A DNA stretch of 64,000 nucleotides from JAKJEP01 sp964580995 (GTDB lineage: Bacteria; Planctomycetota; Phycisphaerae; Sedimentisphaerales; SM23-30), in contig CAZOMV010000005.1 of the NCBI GenBank assembly GCA_964580995.1, positions 1-64,000 on the forward strand. Reading direction: 5' to 3'. Below the pieces are notes generated by a model, which did no database searches, was not told the DNA's origin, and was given only the letters and a program-made list of their open reading frames with translations. Positions 8,737-17,256 of this stretch are shown one piece after another. A program made the position numbers and the translations under genes. Every line of letters begins with the position of its first letter. The first letter of the stretch is position 1.

Positions 8737-9296
8737 CTGCCTTCTACTATTTTCATCATATTCATCCGGGCACGGTACAAAAGAACCTTCACATGCACCC
8801 GCGTCTTATCCATCACTATCGCGATCTCTTTCACGGGCAGATCTTCCACATAACGCAGCCACAACGCATCATGCTGATCGGGAGGCAGCCGCCGGGCTGT
8901 ATGCCAGAGCTTCTCACGGTCTTCCTGCTCTGCTACCACTTCATACGGGCCTGGCTCGGCAGCCTGAATCTCGGCCTCCATCCGCAAAACCCGGTTTTTT
9001 TTCGCCTTGCGGTAATGGCTGATGGCCAAACGAACGCCTATGGTAAACAACCACGTTGAAAATTGATACGTCGGCTCGTAACGATGCAGATTCTGATACG
9101 CCTTGACAAAGGTCTCCTGCACCAGGTCTTCCGCATCTTCCGTATTGGCGGTTTTCCGTACCAGAAAATGGTACAGCCGGCCGCCAAACCGTTCCACCAG
9201 TTCCTCGAAACACGCGGAGGAGCCGTCTCTCGCCCGAAAGACCAACTCCTCCGCGCTCAAATTATGAAGCGTGTCTCGATTGGTAGATGATAGCAT
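8733..9296 (-). CDS. RNA polymerase sigma factor, ECF subfamily
   Basis: The protein has 187 residues. Region 2 contains DAEDLVQETFVKAYQNL and FSTWLFTIGVRLAISHYRK. Region 4 contains LPPDQHDALWLRYVEDLPVKEIAIVMD and then VHVKVLLYRARMNM. It lies directly upstream of the ZAS anti-sigma gene with an overlapping stop and start, a standard sigma/anti-sigma operon. A secreted protein gene lies 124 bases upstream on the same strand and may be co-transcribed or a target. Confidence 0.92.
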   Translation of the reverse strand: MLSSTNRDTLHNLSAEELVFRARDGSSACFEELVERFGGRLYHFLVRKTANTEDAEDLVQETFVKAYQNLHRYEPTYQFSTWLFTIGVRLAISHYRKAKKNRVLRMEAEIQAAEPGPYEVVAEQEDREKLWHTARRLPPDQHDALWLRYVEDLPVKEIAIVMDKTRVHVKVLLYRARMNMMKIVEGR

Positions 9297-9420
9297 CTTT
9301 ACATTTTTCTTCTCAAAACATCACACGTTGCCAAACTTGCTTCACTTCACTCTCGTCTCTCTGCCGCTCCCAGGCATGGTTTCCTCACCTTCGCGGATCC
9401 TCAACGTTGGATATTCAAAT

Positions 9421-10482
9421 TTACTGCCCCTGCCCTTGGGTCTGGGTCTGGGCTGCCATTTCCTTTTTATGCTCCCGGATCTTTTTAAGCAGGATGAAAA
9501 CCTCTTCCGTGGTCCCTTCCAGACTGACTTTCAGGACCCGATCGGTTTTATTCACCTGGACCGCCTGGGCCAGGTCCGCCACCAGCGGAAAGTTCTGCCG
9601 GTTGATTTCCGCAAAAGCCAGCATCCCATAGATAAACTGCTGCGTCTGGTCCGCCAACTCCACACTTTGAGCGGTCATGCCCAAATCGACATATACATTC
9701 TGATCCACTTCGCCGAGAACCACGGTAAGTTCATCCATCTGGCTAAGCATCGCCGATTTCGGCTGGATTTCCGGTATCTGGCTGAAGTCCACTGCCGCCG
9801 CCACAAAAATCGCACCCGCCGGAATCTCCGGCAATGACTGCAGTGCCAGCGAAGAGGAGATATTCTCACCGCTGCCGTCCATAACATCCAGCGACTCCTG
9901 CACATAGGCCTCGCTGCTGCCCAGAATAATTAAATTGTCGCTGTAGAAGGTAACAAATCCCTTGCGATCGCGGTACGGGCTGGTCCATTCATAAATCACA
10001 TAGCTTTTATAAGGATGCTCCAGGCGAGACGGATCGGTATTGAGCAGATTTATCAGATTCTGCGTCTTGAAAATCCCCCGCAGCAGGATGACACCCTCCT
10101 TGGGCTTAAATTCCGAACCGTACATGGTAATACCCGTAACATCCCGCAGCGGATTAAAGCCCAGATACCGATCCGCGGTGGCCGCACTTTCTTCCAGCGT
10201 TCCGGCAACCCCCTGAGAACGTAAATCCTGGGCAATCTGCACCGGATTAAAACCAAAGGCCTGGCCCGCTATCTCAATCTGGCTTATCACGCGCTCGGTC
10301 GCTTCCTGGTTGTTCATCTCATCCAGAATCAATTTGCATAATGCCGAACCTTTGAATTTATCCACATCCAGATGCGCTGCCCATTTGGCGGTTTTCGGTA
10401 TCCGTTCTACACGGATGGACTCCGCCTGACAAACCGTGACCGCCGCCAAAAACACTCCTAACAAAAATAATTGCTTTTTCAT
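9421..10482 (-). CDS. Secreted protein of unknown function
   Basis: The protein has 353 residues. The signal peptide (MKKQLFLLGVFLAAVTVCQA) is cleaved before ESIRVERIP. The start is supported by GGAGAGATT upstream. The body is a mixed alpha/beta sequence with motifs such as AAHLDVDKFKGSAL, GFNPLRDVTGITMYG and FVAAAVDFSQIPEI. This pattern recurs in planctomycete exported proteins with DUF3352-like or substrate-binding-like folds, but I cannot assign a family firmly. The C-terminus is Gln/Thr-rich (AAQTQTQGQGQ). It may share a transcript with the downstream sigma/anti-sigma pair. Confidence 0.6.
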   Translation of the reverse strand: MKKQLFLLGVFLAAVTVCQAESIRVERIPKTAKWAAHLDVDKFKGSALCKLILDEMNNQEATERVISQIEIAGQAFGFNPVQIAQDLRSQGVAGTLEESAATADRYLGFNPLRDVTGITMYGSEFKPKEGVILLRGIFKTQNLINLLNTDPSRLEHPYKSYVIYEWTSPYRDRKGFVTFYSDNLIILGSSEAYVQESLDVMDGSGENISSSLALQSLPEIPAGAIFVAAAVDFSQIPEIQPKSAMLSQMDELTVVLGEVDQNVYVDLGMTAQSVELADQTQQFIYGMLAFAEINRQNFPLVADLAQAVQVNKTDRVLKVSLEGTTEEVFILLKKIREHKKEMAAQTQTQGQGQ

Positions 10483-10654
10483 TCTATAATCTCTCCATAC
10501 TTATTGGTTATTTTTCGTCCATGTACCCTATGCAGCTGCTATTTTCTACTGTTTTATACGTAAAAGACCACAGAAGGTTACAAAAATTTCAGAACGCATA
10601 TAACCTATTGCACTATAGATAGATATGAATATTTAAACGAAAATATGCTACCTT

Positions 10655-11266
10655 TTAATTCGCATCCATTATATCGCCAAAGCAGTCAGGAGCCAGGCTT
10701 TTCAATATTTCCAGAATTTGCAGGCAGGCATTGCGGATTTCCCATTGTGCCTTCTTTGAGGTCCGCACCTGCAAAATATGCCGCCACTCCCGGAAATTCG
10801 CCGATACCATAATCTCACTCGTGCACGCATTCGGCAGGACAAACCGGGCATCCTCCTTCTTCAACCCACGATCCCGCCATTTATGATACATCCCCTGAAT
10901 TATCTCCATGTCCTTGCGATAATCCTCGACATGCTCCACCGGCAGGGTTTCCGGTATCACATACGAGAAATGCTCCTCATTCACGTACCGCTGTGACTGC
11001 TGCGAAACCGCCATCAGCCGGTGCCGCACCAGTTGATGCGTCATCGCCCGGCTGCAATTCTGAATCCGGAACGTCGCATACGCATGCTCCAGCGGCGATT
11101 CGTGCCCCAGCTTGATCAGCCGCCGGATAAACTCCGCATGGGAATTGGCCTCAATGTTTTCGAAACTCAGATAACACGTCCGCCCCGCCTCCTCAATCAC
11201 CTTCTGCGGATCGGGGGTATGGGCAATCAAAGTAACTTTTAATTCCGCTGTATTTTCCGTAGTCAT
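10655..11266 (-). CDS. thyX: FAD-dependent thymidylate synthase ThyX
   Basis: The protein has 203 residues. It makes dTMP from dUMP with methylenetetrahydrofolate as methyl donor and FADH2 as reductant, so DHF is not produced. The ThyX signature RHR-x7-S is seen as RHRLMAVSQQS at residues 81-91, followed by QRY. Other family landmarks are SPLEHAYATFRI and the C-terminal ASTxReWRHxLQxRTSKKAQWEIR-like stretch. It is the third gene of a minus-strand cluster, 12 bases after the homocysteine methyltransferase-MTHFR fusion. That grouping makes sense because both draw on the methylene-THF pool. Confidence 0.95.
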   Translation of the reverse strand: MTTENTAELKVTLIAHTPDPQKVIEEAGRTCYLSFENIEANSHAEFIRRLIKLGHESPLEHAYATFRIQNCSRAMTHQLVRHRLMAVSQQSQRYVNEEHFSYVIPETLPVEHVEDYRKDMEIIQGMYHKWRDRGLKKEDARFVLPNACTSEIMVSANFREWRHILQVRTSKKAQWEIRNACLQILEILKSLAPDCFGDIMDAN

Positions 11267-11278
11267 CGTCCGCTTTCT

Positions 11279-13144
11279 TTATAAATCCTTTCTGTCTATT
11301 TTTTTTAACACCGCCAGCGCTATTTTTACATTCCCGAACGGGGCACTGATCGCAAATCCCGCCACCTGATCGCTGATCTTCTCGATCATCTCCCAGGCGA
11401 TTTCAATGCCCAGATCCCGCCCCTCCTCCCGCGTCCGGGCCTGGCTCATCTTGCGCAGTAAATTATCAGGGACAACAACGCCCGGCACCTCATTCGCCAT
11501 GAATTCCGCGTTCTTGTAGCTGGTAAACGGCCAGATCCCCGCTATCACCGGTATTTTAAACGATTCCACCGCCGCCAGAAACTCCAACAGCGAATTCTCG
11601 TCGAACACCGGCTGGGTAATCGCGTATTCCGCCCCCGCCTCCACCTTCTGCTTGAACCGCTCGATCTCCCGCCCCAGGTCCGCCGCCACCGGGTTGGCCC
11701 CCACCCCCATCGTCAGCGGCACCGGCTCCGAAAGGGTATTGCCGCCGATATCCACCCCCCGGTTGAGATTCCGCACCGCCGACGTCAGCGCAATCGCATC
11801 CAGATCGAATACTGCCGTCGCGTCCGGATACTCCCCCAGCTTGGGCGGATCCCCGGTAATCAGCAGCACATTCCGCAGCCCGATCGCGCAGGCCCCCAGC
11901 AGATCCGATTGCAGCCCGATGATATTGCGGTCCCGACAGCAGACATGCAGAATCGCCTCGATCCCCGCCTGCTGCTGAATCTGAATCGCCGTAATCATCG
12001 GCGAGATTCGCGAACTGGCCCGCGGCCCGTCCGGTATATTGATCGCATCCACGCCCAGCCCCGCGCACAGCTTCGCCTTTTCCGTTATCCCCGCCAGGTC
12101 CGTCCCGCGCGGCGGCGTAATCTCAATCGTTGTAACCTTTTGCCCCCCGGCAATCTTCCGGCCCAGAGCCGACTTCGCCGCCAGCGGCACCGCCGCCAGC
12201 TCCTGTTTCTCAGTCGGCACCCTGACGGTGATATGCACCGCAGTTTTCTTCGCCGCCGCCTTATCCAGCGGCCGCACCGCCTGCACAATCTGCTTCATAT
12301 GTTCCGGCGTCGTCCCGCAGCAGCCGCCAATAATCCGCGCCCCCTTCTCGAAAAACCGCTTGCCATACTCCGCCATATACTCCGGCGTGCACATATATAT
12401 TTTCCGCCCCTCTACCTCCCGCGGCATCCCGGCGTTCGGCTGCACCGAAATCGGCTTGTCCGTTACTCCGCGTATTGCCTCCAGACTGCCCAGCATCAGC
12501 GCCGGCCCGATCGAACAATTCAGCCCCACCGCCGTTACCGACGGATGCGCGGCAATCTGCCCAATGGCTTGTTCGAGTTTCAGTCCATATATCGTTTCCT
12601 GATACTCATTCGTACTCAACTGCGCCACCATCGGCACATCCGCAATCGCCCGCACCGCCTCAATGGCTATCAGCAACTGCTCCGGATTGGAAAAGGTCTC
12701 CAGAATCAAAAAATCCACCCCCGCCTCCAACAGCGCCTTTGCCTGCCGCCCAAACGCCTGCTGCGCCTGCGATGGTGTCAAAGTTCCATAAGGCGGCAGC
12801 TCATGCCCCAGCGGCCCCATTGCCCCAGCGATCATCATATCCGCCCCCCCCGCCCCCCGCGCAATCGCCACCGCCGCCCGGTTGATTTCCTCCACCTTAT
12901 CCGCCAGCCCGAACTTCCCCAGCTTGAACTCATTCGCCCCAAACGTATTCGTCTCGATAAAATCCACCCCCGCCTCCACATACTCCCGGTGCACCTGCCC
13001 CACCAGCTTCGGATTCGTCAGGTTCAACTCATCAAAACACGTATTCAGAAACGCCCCCATCTGATACAGCATCGTCCCCATCGCCCCATCCCCGATAACC
13101 ACCCCCCGCCCCAGCCGTTCCAAAAATCGCTTGCTCTCAGCCAT
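11279..13144 (-). CDS. Bifunctional homocysteine S-methyltransferase / methylenetetrahydrofolate reductase
   Basis: The protein has 621 residues in two parts. Residues 1-290 form a homocysteine S-methyltransferase barrel (GDGAMGTMLY, ETNTFGAN) with zinc ligands Cys210 (GLNCSIG) and Cys275-Cys276 (GGCCGTTPEH). Residues about 330-621 are a MetF-type methylene-THF reductase (EITPPRGTD, VLLITGDPPKLGEYPDATAVFDLD, EYAITQPVFD). The same fusion is known as YitJ in Bacillus. It would reduce methylene-THF to methyl-THF and methylate homocysteine, feeding methionine synthesis. No cobalamin-binding domain is present, so it is not a complete MetH. It lies 21 bases after the PEPCK-like gene and 12 before thyX. 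AAGGATG precedes the start. Confidence 0.93.
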   Translation of the reverse strand: MAESKRFLERLGRGVVIGDGAMGTMLYQMGAFLNTCFDELNLTNPKLVGQVHREYVEAGVDFIETNTFGANEFKLGKFGLADKVEEINRAAVAIARGAGGADMMIAGAMGPLGHELPPYGTLTPSQAQQAFGRQAKALLEAGVDFLILETFSNPEQLLIAIEAVRAIADVPMVAQLSTNEYQETIYGLKLEQAIGQIAAHPSVTAVGLNCSIGPALMLGSLEAIRGVTDKPISVQPNAGMPREVEGRKIYMCTPEYMAEYGKRFFEKGARIIGGCCGTTPEHMKQIVQAVRPLDKAAAKKTAVHITVRVPTEKQELAAVPLAAKSALGRKIAGGQKVTTIEITPPRGTDLAGITEKAKLCAGLGVDAINIPDGPRASSRISPMITAIQIQQQAGIEAILHVCCRDRNIIGLQSDLLGACAIGLRNVLLITGDPPKLGEYPDATAVFDLDAIALTSAVRNLNRGVDIGGNTLSEPVPLTMGVGANPVAADLGREIERFKQKVEAGAEYAITQPVFDENSLLEFLAAVESFKIPVIAGIWPFTSYKNAEFMANEVPGVVVPDNLLRKMSQARTREEGRDLGIEIAWEMIEKISDQVAGFAISAPFGNVKIALAVLKKIDRKDL

Positions 13145-13165
13145 CCGTTCACATCCTTGTTTTTT

Positions 13166-14938
13166 TTATATCCCGTCTGCCGTAAGCCGCGCCAATAAGG
13201 CCCGGGCCGCCGCCTCCGGCCCTTTCTGCTCCCAGCCGGGGATTCCCAGCCGCGTCCGCAATTGCCCAACAAACAAATGCTTCGCAAAAAATGCCTCGAA
13301 ATACGCCTTTGCCAGCTTTTCATGAACATTCTTATATTGGACCGCACCGAAAATATTCACAAAATACGTATGCACTAGGCCCTGCGAGGTCGTGGTCCCT
13401 TTGCTCATCGCCGTGCCTTCCCGAAACACATGCAGGGCCGCTTCGGGACTGGGCAGCCGTTCGATAACGGGGTGCTCCTGGTCTATCTCCTCATAATTAT
13501 TGGCATACAGGATCATATCCACCGGATACCCTTTCATGACATTTTCATAGGTGGTCACCGGCAGCACGATACGCGCATTCACCTGGCTGGCGTTCATGAT
13601 AATCGAGCGGTCCAACTGCCCAAACGCATACCCCGGCTGCAAATCGTCCAGCCGCACAAACGCCCCCACTTCCGTACCATACCCGATGACCCGCCCTTCC
13701 GCATCCAGATCCAGCGATCCCATATCATCGGCTATGATGGTCATCTCCTCAATCAGATCCGACCCCAGAATCCGCAGCGCCTCCAGCGTCTCGGACTTTC
13801 CCGCCCCGGTATCGCCTATGATCAGCAGGGTCAGCGCATGGCCCCCGCGGGCCAGTATCCGGACCATCGCCCCATGATACGGCATCTTCCCCCACTTCAT
13901 GACTTTGATGTTATGCAGGGTCAGCACCATTTTCTTCAGATACCCGAAATACCCGAATTCATCCCGGTTCGGGCACGCCGCTGCCATGATGTCATGCTCC
14001 GGATCGTCATAAAACACCGTCGGCATCGGCGCCAGCGTATCCAGCCCGGTCCCGGGCGCCCCGAACAGATATACCGCATCGACCGGACGGTCCAAAAACG
14101 CATCATCCGCCAATTCGAACAAATTGCATAAGGTAAATCCCAGCTCATAAAATGTCTCGTGAACATAGACTAGTATCAGCAGCGGCCCCACCTTCGCCGG
14201 ATAGCACAGCCACTCGCCAGGCGCCACCTCGATGGCATCCAGGGGATTGCGCGATATCGGCTCAAACTGGCCCGTCCGTTTGTTCATCGGCGGATTCAGC
14301 AGCAGCGGCGGATATAACAGGATCTGCCGGATCACCGGAATGCTCCGCAATTTCTGATAGCTCCCGCCCGGCAGCGCCAGCTCCATAGGCCGGGCAATGA
14401 CCGCCACCTCCGCCCCGGCCCGGATCTGCCGGTAAATACTGGGATGCTGGCCAGTTATGTTCTCTTCGATATCCCGATACGTCTGCCGCACCAGATGCGT
14501 CAGCGATTCAATCGTCGAGTTAAACGTGCGGTACGGACGCTCGTCCAGCCGGTCCCCCGTCGAATCGCACACGATGAATCGTTCATATTGCCGCCAATAA
14601 TTGTACAGGTTCTCCACCAGGTCCTGCAGCAGCGAGGGATTCACCGCATATCGCTCCCCTCGTTCCAGCAGCCGAGCTACCGCCTCCAGCGGCATCTTGC
14701 TCAGTATCTGGAACACCCGAATCAGTTCCCGCACCTCTTTCGAACCGATTTCCTCGACGGATTTACCGAATAACTGAAGCAGCGGGGATTGCCGACGCTT
14801 CAGCTCATCCATAAAACGCCGCACCACCTCGAAAAACAAATCGCTGGCTATCAGCTCTTCCGGCGTCTCACACACCCGGTCACGCAAAAATATAATGATC
14901 TTCTTATTTACAAATCGATAGGTTCCTTGCTGTACCAT
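13166..14938 (-). CDS. PEPCK-like P-loop nucleotide-binding protein
   Basis: The protein has 590 residues counted from ATG 14938. The frame stays open to a GTG at 15046, but that extension lacks a ribosome-binding site and looks non-coding. The N-terminal 200 residues are helical with no clear family. A Walker A motif GDTGAGKSET lies near residues 374-383. It is followed by IIADDMGSLD and a C-terminal part (REGTAMSKGTTTSQGL, then FGAVQYKN) resembling the nucleotide-binding core of ATP-type PEP carboxykinases and HPr kinases. Whether it decarboxylates oxaloacetate, phosphorylates a protein or does something else cannot be read from the sequence. It is the first gene of the cluster with the methyltransferase-MTHFR and thyX genes. 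Confidence 0.65.
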   Translation of the reverse strand: MVQQGTYRFVNKKIIIFLRDRVCETPEELIASDLFFEVVRRFMDELKRRQSPLLQLFGKSVEEIGSKEVRELIRVFQILSKMPLEAVARLLERGERYAVNPSLLQDLVENLYNYWRQYERFIVCDSTGDRLDERPYRTFNSTIESLTHLVRQTYRDIEENITGQHPSIYRQIRAGAEVAVIARPMELALPGGSYQKLRSIPVIRQILLYPPLLLNPPMNKRTGQFEPISRNPLDAIEVAPGEWLCYPAKVGPLLILVYVHETFYELGFTLCNLFELADDAFLDRPVDAVYLFGAPGTGLDTLAPMPTVFYDDPEHDIMAAACPNRDEFGYFGYLKKMVLTLHNIKVMKWGKMPYHGAMVRILARGGHALTLLIIGDTGAGKSETLEALRILGSDLIEEMTIIADDMGSLDLDAEGRVIGYGTEVGAFVRLDDLQPGYAFGQLDRSIIMNASQVNARIVLPVTTYENVMKGYPVDMILYANNYEEIDQEHPVIERLPSPEAALHVFREGTAMSKGTTTSQGLVHTYFVNIFGAVQYKNVHEKLAKAYFEAFFAKHLFVGQLRTRLGIPGWEQKGPEAAARALLARLTADGI

Positions 14939-15046
14939 AACCTGCCGGGCCTTGGACCCTGCCTGACTCTCCTTTCTTCCTGCATTCTTTCCTAAAGGGA
15001 ACTCACCAAACAGCTTGACACGCGTCTGCCGCTCCTTTTCGCCCAC

Positions 15047-15310
15047 ATGCTAATCTGACCCTGCCCACCTGTCAAGCACCACCTTCCCTTAATCCGGCCC
15101 CGATCTGTTTCCGTTTGGCCGTTTCCGATCTGCCTGGTTTTAACCATACCGACAGCCAATCCAAACCATAGCAATCCCAGCCACCGGTCGATTACCCTCG
15201 TTCCAATCCCCCAGTTTCCCTCATTCCATTTTTTTTAAATTTTTATGTCGCAAAATCGGTAAAATACTACACTAACAATTGTTATTTCGATTTCTCCCAG
15301 CGAGGTAAAA
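15047..15310. other. Divergent intergenic region
   Basis: This region separates the leftward PEPCK-like gene from the rightward ECF sigma gene. No further gene is visible. The right half is A/T-rich with TAAAAT-like boxes, and GAGGT at 15301-15305 is the ribosome-binding site of the sigma gene at 15311. No clear operator palindrome was found. Confidence 0.4.
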
Positions 15311-15844
15311 ATGACCCAGAGCGACACGGAGTATATTAAACAATGCCTGAACGGCCATGCCGACCAGTACCGCTTCCTGGTCCAGCGCTACCAGACGGTG
15401 GTTATGGCCTTCCTCACCGGCCGGCTGAGAGACCCGCACCGGGCCGAAGAAGCCGCCCAGGAAACCTTTGTGCGGGCCTACTTTAGCCTCGACAAACTCC
15501 AAAAACCCGGCTCCTTTTACCCCTGGATGATGGGAATCGCTGACCGGGTGGCCAAAGAGGAACTCCGCCGCCAGTTCAAACAGAACGAAGTTGCCCGGCT
15601 CACCAGTGAAAAACTGCCGACAGCCGAATTTTCCGAAAATTACCGGCTGGAGCAGGCCATCGCCCGGCTGCCCGATTCCTTCCGCGAAATCGTCCTGCTG
15701 CGTTATTACAGCGGCTTGAACTGCTCCCAGGTCGCCGAAAAACTGAATAAACCTCTCGGCACCGTCACTAAAATGCTCTCGCGTGCCTATGGGATGCTGC
15801 GGGAAATCCTTGAATCCCGCTCCGATACGGAGGTATCCAAATGA
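15311..15844 (+). CDS. RNA polymerase sigma factor, ECF subfamily
   Basis: The protein has 177 residues. Region 2 shows EEAAQETFVRAYFSLDKL and FYPWMMGIADRVAKEELRR. Region 4 shows LPDSFREIVLLRYYSGLNCSQVAEKLNKPLGTVTKMLSRA. GAGGTAAAA precedes the ATG. The stop overlaps the start of the zinc-finger partner as ATGA (15841-15844), indicating translational coupling. It is a different paralogue from the factors at 4649, 8733 and 19884. Confidence 0.93.
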   Translation: MTQSDTEYIKQCLNGHADQYRFLVQRYQTVVMAFLTGRLRDPHRAEEAAQETFVRAYFSLDKLQKPGSFYPWMMGIADRVAKEELRRQFKQNEVARLTSEKLPTAEFSENYRLEQAIARLPDSFREIVLLRYYSGLNCSQVAEKLNKPLGTVTKMLSRAYGMLREILESRSDTEVSK

Positions 15845-17178
15845 ACTGCACAGAATTCCTCGATAACATCGCTGCTTACCTGACGGAAGAACTAAGCGAA
15901 GCCCAAAAACAGGCATTCGAATCGCACCGTCAGCAATGCCGTACGTGCGCCGCCCAATATGAAGCGGATTGCCACTTGCACCAGCAATTACTAAATAACC
16001 AAAAAGCCCTCGGCCGGGGCCAGTTAGTCAACGACGTCATGAATCGGATTGTTCGCGAACAAAGTGTCAATTTACGAAAATCACAAACCCCGAAGCCCCT
16101 GCTTCACAAATGGAGAACAATCATGAAAAATCGAATCACCAAATACGCCGCCGCAGCTGTAGTTCTTTTGGCAGCCGTGCTGTTGATATCCTTTATGGAT
16201 ACTACCGTCAAAACTGCTTATGCCTTGGAAGATACCATCAAAGCCAATCATAGTGTTCGTTATCTTCATATAAAAATATATAAAGGAGATAATAATTTAC
16301 ATGCGGAAGGTTGGTTAGTATATGGCGAACAAGGTGAACTTTTGAAATTACGTTCCAAAATGCCGGTTACGGAAGATGGTCCCAAAGATATCGTTTGGGA
16401 TAATGGTAAAGCAACTGTTTTTATGTCGGGAAAAAATATCCTGGTAACAATTGGCGAAAAAAAGATCGCTGAACAGCTTGAGAAAATGGCAAAAGACCTC
16501 GATCCTAAGTTGACCTTGGAACGGCTAAAAGAAGCCCATGCTCGCGGTGAGCTTACTCTCGATATTGCAGAATCAGAAGAAAAAGGAAAACCGATCATTC
16601 TTACGGTTTATTATCCTTGCAAGAGTGACAAGCCGGATATCAAAGAGATATATATGCTTGATGCAGAGACAAAACTTCTTACCCAGTTTGAGAAATATCC
16701 GTTACAGAATGGAGAAAATAAACTGGCGTTGCGAATTGAGTGCACGGAGTATAATCAGCCGATTGATCCAGGTATGTTTACTTTCAGTGATTTGCCGGAA
16801 GATGTTATGCGGATCGATCAGACTACACAGGTGATTGGTCTGGAACAGGGCAACATGACGGAAAAAGAAATCTGTAAGGAAGTAGTCAAGCAGTTTCTGG
16901 AAGCACTGATTGCCAGGGATTATGCCAAAGCGGGTAGCCTTTATGAAGGCATTCCTGCCCAGGCAGCTCAAAATTATTGGGGCCAAATGAATGTGGCCCG
17001 TATTATCTCTATTGGTGAACCGGAGCCGCACCCGGTACCGGGAGTAGGCGGCTATCGAGTACCCTGTAAAGTGGAAATTGAGAAGGATGGTGTAAAGTCT
17101 GTTTATGAGCCTTATGGGCCTGGTGTACGGTTTGTTCCTAATCAACCCGGTCGGTGGGGCATACACGGCGGATTTTGA
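15841..17178 (+). CDS. Zinc-finger anti-sigma protein with LolA-like and NTF2-like domains
   Basis: The protein has 445 residues. The N-terminal ZAS-like domain carries HRQQCRTC (H-x3-C-x2-C). One membrane helix lies at about residues 101-118 (YAAAAVVLLAAVLLISFM). A periplasmic LolA/lipoprotein-sorting-like domain spans about 120-330, with WLVYGEQGELLKLRS and IVWDNGKATVFM. From about 335 a SnoaL/NTF2-like segment follows (EVVKQFLEALIARDYAKAGSLYEG). It should restrain the sigma factor encoded just upstream and sense an envelope signal. The DNA is GC-rich through the zinc finger and helix but clearly more AT-rich in the periplasmic part, so this gene may be a mosaic. Confidence 0.8.
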   Translation: MNCTEFLDNIAAYLTEELSEAQKQAFESHRQQCRTCAAQYEADCHLHQQLLNNQKALGRGQLVNDVMNRIVREQSVNLRKSQTPKPLLHKWRTIMKNRITKYAAAAVVLLAAVLLISFMDTTVKTAYALEDTIKANHSVRYLHIKIYKGDNNLHAEGWLVYGEQGELLKLRSKMPVTEDGPKDIVWDNGKATVFMSGKNILVTIGEKKIAEQLEKMAKDLDPKLTLERLKEAHARGELTLDIAESEEKGKPIILTVYYPCKSDKPDIKEIYMLDAETKLLTQFEKYPLQNGENKLALRIECTEYNQPIDPGMFTFSDLPEDVMRIDQTTQVIGLEQGNMTEKEICKEVVKQFLEALIARDYAKAGSLYEGIPAQAAQNYWGQMNVARIISIGEPEPHPVPGVGGYRVPCKVEIEKDGVKSVYEPYGPGVRFVPNQPGRWGIHGGF

Positions 17179-17197
17179 AAAATGAAAATATGACATA

Positions 17198-17232
17198 AAG
17201 CCCCGGCTCCCTGCCACCGGGGCTTTATTTAT
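17198..17232. terminator. Bidirectional Rho-independent terminator
   Basis: AAAGCCCCGG at 17198-17207 pairs perfectly with CCGGGGCTTT at 17217-17226 around a 9-base loop, followed by ATTTATTTA. It lies between the convergent anti-sigma (+) and SGNH hydrolase (-) genes. The A-run on the left and T-run on the right suit both directions. Confidence 0.9.
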
Positions 17233-17256
17233 TTACATAATTTGGGAAAAATTTCT

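Noticed and set aside
11909..13198. A plus-strand open frame of 429 codons
   Set aside because: It is antisense to the methyltransferase-MTHFR gene and very rich in Arg, His, Pro and Gln, a shadow effect of high GC.
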